From the NCBI GenBank assembly GCA_037043455.1, contig JAWPHD010004361.1, positions 1-64,000 on the forward strand: 64,000 nucleotides of DNA. The letters run 5' to 3'. This DNA comes from Cyrtodaria siliqua. Lineage: Eukaryota > Mollusca > Bivalvia > Adapedonta > Hiatellidae. Of the stretch, positions 57,385-64,000 are shown piece after piece (positions within the stretch are counted from its first letter, which is position 1; the number at the start of each line of letters is the position of its first letter). The translations under genes and the position numbers were made by a program. The notes beneath the pieces are model-generated. The model did not search any database. It was not told the DNA's origin and was given only the letters and a program-made list of their open reading frames with translations.

Positions 57385-58155
57385 ATGTATACTGTACTAT
57401 TGTTTGGGGCGCTTGTTTCAGCCAAAGGCTTTTTAGACTTTTCAGACAAAATTCATCTAGTACCTGAATAATTTGTTTATCAATGAAACAGACGTTTTTA
57501 GTGGTAAATTTTGAATGTTGTTTTACGTCATTTTCAACAAATGTAAGGTTATATATGACGGTCGATTTTTTGTGGTGGAGGCAGACCACCCACTTTTCCT
57601 GGATAGAACCAGTACTGTACAGTTCCTGCCATCCGTAACAATTGTCACTTCCTCACTTACAAGCTCCCAGTGGGATTCGAACCCGCAGCGGTGAGAGGCT
57701 TAGGTTTACAACGCAACGTCGTTAACCATTCGGCCATGGAGACGCTAAATAAAATTACATTACTTTTCAAAATCGGTCGAGAAATAAAAATTTCATGCGC
57801 AAAATCCGTTTTTGATGGGGCATTTCCAATGCAAAATTCTGCTACATGAACAATTCGAAAAAAAAAAATAGAATTTTATGGGATGGCGAGTTGTCCGTCG
57901 TCCGTTATTTGAAATTTTTAAATTTCTTCTGTCCCGCCAACAAGGAATATACATGGGAAAAGCTCAATCAAAACATCATTTGTGTTGTAAAATAGTTATT
58001 TCTCGACCGATTTTCAAAACTAAGGTAGTTTTATTTACCACTAAAAATATCAGTTCTAATGATACACAATTGATGTACGTGATATTTAAATTGCTCAAGC
58101 TACTGCATAAAACCCTTTGGCTCAAACAAGCGCCCCGAACAATAGTAGTTATTTA
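57385..58155. mobile_element. Fold-back element whose left arm carries a SINE
   Basis: Left arm 57,390-57,512 plus 57,746-57,800 and right arm 57,985-58,155 are inverted copies (actattgtt.ggggcgcttgtt / aacaagcg.ccccgaacaatagt; caaaatcggtcgagaaat / atttctcgaccgattttcaa). The loop contains a partial hairpin-capped end, ttatgggatggcgagttgtc then cgtcgtccgt at 57,875-57,905. Confidence 0.6.
57512..57745 (-). repeat. SINE with tRNA head inserted in the fold-back arm
   Basis: Minus strand head: atggccgaatggttaacg and gggttcgaatccc; body identical in layout to 17,638 (gaccgtcatatataacctta near its 3' end). It splits the left fold-back arm. Confidence 0.7.
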
Positions 58156-58159
58156 GCTA

Positions 58160-59140
58160 TCCAACTAAAATAAAATATTAATGTGTGACAATATAACAAT
58201 GTAATTTAAACATAGCTGCCTATAGTACAATGTTTGATGGAGCACCAAATGTGTCGTTTAAATGTCCTAAACATTAACCTTATTTATATCAGGAGTCAAA
58301 ACTGATTGAATCAGCCTACCTAGTAGATGAATGTACTTTTGGAGGTGGTATTGTAGAAGAGTATAAGCTCCAGAACATTTGGAGTTGGAGAATACCAATA
58401 TCTGTTAACATTGTTAATCAATTAGCCTTCTCATGCTTTTCGCAAAATTCAACTTTCTGTGTAGTAACTGTTTAAATATCCATTGAATAAATTAAACAGG
58501 AGGTTAAACTCAGCCCGAGAAAATTGAAATTGAATCATACATTCTATGTAATATAATATGTTATCATAATAAACAACTAAACAACCAAAAAAGAACGTAG
58601 AAATTCCACAAAAACACAGTTTTACAAAGAAATAATCCAGATGATCCCATTAACGTTAAACGTAACCTCAAGCTTTCCAAGCAATAAGAAGAGTCATCCT
58701 TGACATTTCATCTTGATACTTTTAAAGTCATATAACCCTTTTGCCGATGCAAACATAATGGCTTAGTTTACACTCAGTTTTGTTCTTAACTAAGGATTCA
58801 CGTATTCTACATCAAGCCGCTTTTAAATCTACATCTATTGTATATGTTTCAAATATTACAGGCGTGCCTATAATTTCATTCGGATGCAGTACCAAATGCT
58901 CACTCATTATTCCTTACATGTGTCGAACGAAAATGCATACCCCAGGGAGAATTCCACACAGAAGTTCACACAGATTGTTTAAGGCTAAAACAAGATAGTA
59001 ACAGAGTTACCAATGTCACCCGCCCGGGTAGATATGTTGGACAAATGGTATTTTGATAATAACTGCTAAATGATCATTGAAACCCCGTCAAAATTGAATA
59101 ACCAGTTGTAGCCACAAGACAAGGTAAGGCTCTAACACTT
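58160..59140. other. No recognisable gene
   Basis: Intergenic DNA. A type B double-hairpin stub (gtttgagactgttcatgaac then ggtagtgata, minus strand) lies at 59,145-59,178 and is cut by the element that follows. Confidence 0.45.
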
Positions 59141-59214
59141 CCAAGTTTGTTTGAGACTGTTCATGAACGGTAGTGATACAAGAGGCCCAAGAGGGCCTGT
59201 GGACGCTCTACCGG

Positions 59215-60075
59215 CTAAACATAAAGTTTATGTATAATATCATTCAACCGGAACACGGCGATGACATACGCAACTAGGCTTGGTACTGATCATCCCTGCC
59301 AAGTTTTGTTGAAATTCAGCCAGACGTTCAGGAGAACTAGTCTGTATGAAGTTAGTGTATTAAAACCTTTAAGGAGTCATAACTCTGCCAAAATGCATTC
59401 AACCAGAACACGGCAATGACAGGTGCAACTAGGCTTGATACTGATTATCCCCACCAAGATTCGCTGAAATCCGGCAAGGAGTTCAGAAGAGACTAATCTG
59501 GACAAAGTTTGTCTGTTAAAACCTTTAAAGGGCCATAACTCTGCCAAAAATAATTCAACCGGAATATGGCGATGATATGCACAACTAGGCTCGATACTGA
59601 TCATCCTTGTCAAGTTCAGCTGACATCTAGACAGGGGTTCAGGAGAATTCGCCCGGAAAATGTTTTGAATCAAAAACCTTTCAAGGGCCATAACTCTGCC
59701 AAAAATCGGTAAACTGGAACGCGACGATGATATGCACAACTAGGCTGGGTGCTGATCATCCCGTAAAGTTTCGTTGAAATCTGACGAGGGGTTCAGGAGA
59801 ACTAGTCCAGACAAAGTTTGTGTATTAAAACCTTTAAAGGGCCATAACTCTGCCAAAATCATTCAACCGGAACACGGTGATGATTTCAGAAACTAGACCT
59901 GGAACTGATCATCCCTAAAAAGTTTCTGGACAGGGGTTTCAGGAGAACTTGTCTGGACATAGTATGTGTATTAAAACCTTTAAAGGGACATAACTCCACA
60001 AAAATCATTCAACCGGACAACGATGATGATACTAGGCTTGGTACTGATCATCCCTGAAAAGTTTCACTGAAATCC
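59215..60075 (+). repeat. ~155-bp tandem repeat, about 5.5 units
   Basis: Words aaacctttaaagggccataa, ctctgccaaaa, attcaaccggaacacggcga, tgatatgcacaactaggctt, ggtactgatcatccc and ggggttcaggagaactagtc recur at intervals near 155 bp. Confidence 0.85.
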
Positions 60076-60084
60076 GTCCAAATG

Positions 60085-60870
60085 AAGGCCCTTTCGTCTT
60101 ACTGAGGCCAAACTATAGCATTTTTCAAAAAAATCAATCGGAGCTTTCATTACTATTAACAATATGATAAAGTTTGGTAAAGATCGGATGAAAAATGAAG
60201 GCCCTATCGTCTTAACGAGGCAAAATATAGCATTTTGAACTAAATCAAGGGCCATAACTCCGCTGTTACTGGTCCGATATAAATGGTTTTCAAACCTGTC
60301 CGAGCTTTTATTAATATTAACAATCTGATAAAGTTTGGTAAATATCAGATGAACAATGAAGTCCCTATCGTCTTAACGAGGAAAAATATAGCATTTTTAA
60401 CTAAATCAAGGACCATAACTCCTCTGTTACTGGTCCGATATGGCTGGTTTTTGAACTTGTTCGAGCTTTCAATGACATTAACAATCTGATAAAATTTGGT
60501 AAAGATCATATTAACAATGAAACCCCTATCATCTTAACGAGGCAAAATATAGCATTTTTAACTAAATCAGGGACCATAACTCCGTTGTTACTGGTCTGAT
60601 ATAACTGGTTTTCAAACTTGACCGAGCTTTTATTGATATTAACAATGTGGAAAAGTTTGGTAAAGATAGGATGAAAAATGAAGGCCCTATCGCCTTAACG
60701 AGGCAAAATATAGCATTTTTAACTAAATCAAGGGCCATAACTCAGCTTTTACTGGTTCGATCTGGCTGGTTTTCAAACTTGTCCGAGCTTTCATTGATAT
60801 TAACAACCTGTTATAGTTTGGTAAAGATCGGATGAAAAGTTAAGGCCCTATCGTCTTAACGAGACAAAAG
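60085..60870 (+). repeat. ~158-bp tandem repeat, about 5 units
   Basis: Words ggtaaagatcggatgaaaaa, tgaaggccctatcgtcttaa, cgaggcaaaatatagcattt, gggccataactccg and tggttttcaaacttgtccga recur. Diverged units of the same satellite flank element 1 at 39.6 and 46.8-48.0 kb. Confidence 0.85.
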
Positions 60871-60944
60871 TTAACGACGGACGGACGACGGACAACTCGC
60901 CATCCCATAAGCTCTGCTGGCCTTCGGCCAGTAGAGCTAAAAAT

Positions 60945-61690
60945 GATTTCCGCTCAATTACTTAACTTAGGAATGAGATATTTCAATGAAACTTGCTATG
61001 CATGTAGTTTATATTTTTTACAGTCGTTTCATTGTCACTAAAGACAGGATAATAGTGAGGTCGTGTACACATAAAATCGATTGAAGCTAATCAGTGGGCC
61101 ATGTTGCCTACGGACTATTTCAATTCGGTACCACTGTCTTCACCAATTTCTGGTTTTGTGTATTGTCCTTTGCATTGTTTATTTAATTTGCTCATTGTTT
61201 GTGGTACAGTGTGGACCTATGATGAAAATGTGTTTGAATGCTTTGGCTTATATAGGACCATTTCTCTCATTTTTGATAGTGGCGCACCGAGTGATATGCG
61301 TGGAAACAACATCATCCTCAGTAGATTGAAGTGGATTATACAGGTTAGTGCTCCCGCATTCCAGAGATAAAACACTGACGTAGTGAAGGCGTTAAACAAT
61401 AATAACATTAGGAGATTAAGAAAATTGATGAAATTCTTGATTTTCGAATTTAAATTTCGAAACCAAAACCTAGGTCTCTGAGAAAGTAAAGTCATTTTAA
61501 AAATTAATATGACTTGTTTCCATGTAGAATGGGAGTTCGCGTCCTCATGTTCTCTAAAACTCCATTTTATATTAAAATCCTCATTGGATTGCGCGATCTG
61601 AGAACAGCATGCATTAAAATCAATCCTTAAAGGCAATCTATACTTCGGACCTTTTATCTATAATATCAAAAGTACCCGTGATCATATGAC
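60945..61690. other. No recognisable gene
   Basis: Short overlapping frames on both strands (61,081-61,370; 61,217-61,636) without known motifs. Confidence 0.4.
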
Positions 61691-61734
61691 CTGAAGAAGC
61701 TTGGAACCCCTAAAGAAATAAATTTAAGATTTTT

Positions 61735-63180
61735 TGCAATCCTAAGAATTCCATGAAATTTCCATGGAATTTCATAGTTCTGCAACATATTGTTCAAAGG
61801 AAAAAGTAAGAAAAAGCTTGGATCCATTATTCCTAGGAATTCCATGACATTTCAAGGATTTTGTGTGAGAATAGCATGGAAAAGCTTGGATTTTTATTCC
61901 ATTGAAATCCAAGGTTTTCCTGCTTGGAAAAAGCTTGGAATTGAATGGAATTGATTGTTTAAAATACCTCCGCTGAGAAAAGTTTGGACTTGTGAATCTT
62001 AATGTGTGGAAAGATTTGACACTAAGCTCATATTAGAAAATGTTGAATCTAACTGCATAACATAAAATGCCAACAGTGTATTTAATGTGAGCTGTTTTAT
62101 TTGAGCTAGTTATCTAATTGCTTTTGCTTAATTTCATTTAATATTTATTAATGAAGTCAATGATGTTTAAATGATGCATTAAGAAATTATCTTGATGAAA
62201 TTGTGCACACTTATTTTACTGATATTATTGTTGAAATAAAATGAAAATGTCTATACCCAAAATGTATAGTACGAGTAGTAAATGGATGAAAAAGTATATG
62301 TGTAAATGTATGATTATGTCTTTGGTATGTCATGGTGTTTGACCATGGTAGTCCATGGTCTCTGACCATGGTCTATCAGAGACCATGGTTGAACATGGTC
62401 AGAGACCATGAACTACCATGGTCAGAGGCCATGGACTATGTTTTGAAATTGTTTGACTTGAAAGAGGACATTCTAAGCTTTTTTCGCTCTCTTACGATTC
62501 CTGAGATAGGGATTTTCATTACCATGCTGTTGGTTTTCGCATGCTGCGACACGATTATTGTGGCATTTGGTTTTAGTATTAAATAAGTTGCGTTTTTTCC
62601 ACAACAGAGAATGTGTATAATTTATGTACTGTATTGTTTATTTTTCTTGACTAGAAAGGGAGAAAAAACAATCAGAAATATGTATAGGGGCTTAAGAATT
62701 TGTAACTGTTAAGGGTCATTTTGTTGGAATTATTATTTCTTGGGGAAAACACATATATACTTCTCCAGACATTTCTTAGCAAGGATTTCCATGAAATTTC
62801 ATTGATTTTAGTCAAATATGCATACCCTTGGAATGCCATGGAATACTATGGATTTCTTGGCTTGATTTCATTTATATTTATATACTGTCTACCAATGGAA
62901 TTTCATTGAATACAATGGCATTTTTGGGTCAATTTATTATAATGTCTCCCCATGGAATTCAATGGAATACAATGGAATTCTTGTGACAGTTCCATTTAAT
63001 GTTTTATAAAGGTCTGGCAGTTGAATTCCATGGTATTTCTGGGCCAATACCACCAAGCTTTTCCAAGCTTTTCCAAGCTTTTAATCCTTGGAATTCCATG
63101 GAATTTAAAAGAAGAAAATCCTTAGAAATGCATAAAATACTATGGAATTCTTTGGATTTCCCACTGGATTTTCGCAGGGG
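61735..63180. repeat. Field of AATTCCATGGAATT-type palindromes
   Basis: Two blocks (61,735-61,960 and 62,785-63,175) are built from variants of ggaattccatggaatt, aatttcatggaa, aagcttggaaaagcttgg and tggaattcaatggaat. The middle part is ordinary DNA except for the palindrome at 62,349. The repeated words are self-complementary, so period and strand cannot be defined. Confidence 0.65.
62349..62438. repeat. Long CCATGG-rich palindrome
   Basis: tagtccatggtctctgacca tggt and its inverted copy (62,415-62,438, one mismatch) flank a centre that itself contains ctgaccatggt and gagaccatgg palindromes. Able to form a cruciform. Confidence 0.75.
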
Positions 63181-63337
63181 TACATTATGTTGACAAATTA
63201 AAGTAAAGTGGTCATATTGGATGGTGGATATACCTATTTTGTATAAACTTGAAATATACTGATGCATGGGTCATCCATGTGAAACTGTACCTTTTATGTG
63301 TTCGTAAATGCGATAACGATAGCTCAATTAGTCATGC

Positions 63338-63389
63338 TCAGATGAGAAAACAATTATTCAGATAACTGAGAAAACAATTATTCAGATAA
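63338..63389 (+). repeat. Short direct duplication
   Basis: gagaaaacaattattcagat aac occurs twice in a row with a 2-3 bp variation. Confidence 0.8.
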
Positions 63390-63549
63390 CACTTTATGAA
63401 CATAAATTTCGTGTGCTAAGGATACTGACAACTCCATTTTCTCACTTGTATTAAACTTACAACAAATTAAAAGCACAGCTCGGAGCCTCCAAATGTTTAA
63501 GATACAATATCAAACAGTTCTAGGTTATAAATACCATAAGTTGGTATTT

Positions 63550-64000
63550 AAAAACAAGAGGTCAATGACCTTGAAGCTCTACTGATAGATTTTGATAGCT
63601 AGATCAACATTGCTGTGATAAAAATCTGTCAAGTAGTTTCAGAGGAGTAGTCGTTACAAGTTGAAGTTTTTACTATATAACTCTAGGTAAACAAAGATGG
63701 CCACTGGCAGCCATGTTTAACGTCGAATCAAAATAATGGTCGACTAGGATCAACATCATGTCAAGCTGATCATTTTAGAAAAAGTCCCATATCAATATCA
63801 CTTATAGTTTTCAAGAAGTAGTCGCTACAAACTTATTTTTAAAAATCTATTTTTAGCTATGGCGGCCATCTTGAATTTCTGGCCGACCTGAAATTTTGCT
63901 AGGATCAATAAGACATCAAGAGCAATATTCCTGTACAGTTTCATGAAAACCGCCAAGTAGTTTCAGAGGAGTAGTCGCTACAACTTTTTACTATATAACT
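63550..64000 (+). repeat. ~160-bp degenerate tandem repeat, about 3 units
   Basis: Words agtagtttcagaggagtagt then cg.tacaa, actatataactc, agatggccactggcagccat / atggcggccatcttgaattt and aggatcaa.a.catcaagagcaat recur near 63,640, 63,815 and 63,960. It runs to the window end. Confidence 0.65.

Larger units (their letters stand above)
59179..60938 (-). mobile_element. Hairpin-capped satellite element 2 (1.76 kb)
   Basis: Read on the minus strand it has the same cap order as element 1: AGCTCTACTGGCC-gaa-GGCCAGCAGAGCT (60,938-60,910), ttatgggatggcgagttgtc with ccgtcgtccgtccg and gttaactttt, a satellite body, then ggtagagcgtccac and the hairpin aggccc-tctt-gggcct ending in cttg at 59,179. The body holds two satellites unrelated to the 145-bp one. 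No coding capacity. Confidence 0.65.

Noticed and set aside
60283..60835. 62-68 codon frames in the 158-bp array
   Set aside because: Repeat-derived, same frame in successive units, no domain.
62332..62586. 84-codon membrane-protein-like frame
   Set aside because: Its first third is the CCATGG palindrome and there is no splice or homology support.

Overview
This is AT-rich eukaryotic DNA with small exons, large introns and a dense, layered load of transposable elements. The organism is most likely a bivalve mollusc. This is inferred from tRNA-headed SINEs, tandem units carrying the phrase ggCCATAACTCtg, Penelope-like reverse transcriptase debris and immunoglobulin receptors with tyrosine-rich tails. 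Nothing here looks bacterial or viral, and there are no operons, CRISPR arrays or rRNA genes.

Host genes. Two convergent paralogous genes can be read exon by exon. Gene A (+ strand) contributes only its last two coding exons (349-416, 942-1021), followed by decayed duplicates of its terminal exons up to about 2,020. Gene B (- strand, 52,482 down to 17,327) has three immunoglobulin-like domain exons (52.2, 33.9 and 29.1 kb), a transmembrane exon (24.7 kb) and a cytoplasmic tail spread over eight small exons. Two of these are 22-bp microexons. Splice phases are compatible along the tail, and the stop codon lies at 17,327-17,329. The tail holds six YxxL motifs. Four of them come from a microexon-plus-86-bp exon pair that is present twice in tandem. 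The 5' end of gene B (signal peptide, perhaps more Ig domains) is not recognised.

Mobile and repeated DNA, left to right: a broken tyrosine-recombinase fragment (2.7 kb); Penelope-like element (PLE) copies and 3' tails throughout; a 279-bp tandem array inside an inverted repeat (6.2-7.3 kb); a GC/CpG-rich PIF/Harbinger element with TTA target duplication (8,468-9,831); a tandem PLE pair (11.8-14.0 kb); SINEs at 16.1, 17.6, 23.8, 25.0, 30.7, 48.4 and 57.5 kb; a 36-bp minisatellite (34.4-34.95 kb); a hairpin-capped element whose body is about 47 units of a 145-bp satellite (39,783-46,821), nested in an older relative; one PLE copy split by two younger insertions (48.9-51.8 kb); a 4-kb inverted repeat of two LINE fragments (53.0-57.0 kb); a second hairpin-capped element in opposite orientation (59,179-60,938); and a field of CCATGG/AATTCCATGGAATT palindromes (61.7-63.2 kb).

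Most promising observations: (1) the duplicated microexon cassette building paired YxxL motifs in a molluscan Ig receptor; (2) a family of elements with different hairpins at its two ends and species-specific satellites inside; (3) a dispersed repeat with two consecutive hairpins whose stems co-vary between copies, one with AATAAA in its loop; (4) an array in which almost every 145-bp unit carries AGGTCA-ct-AGGTCA. All coordinates are hand-derived from the sequence; family names for transposons are judgements from motifs, not database matches.
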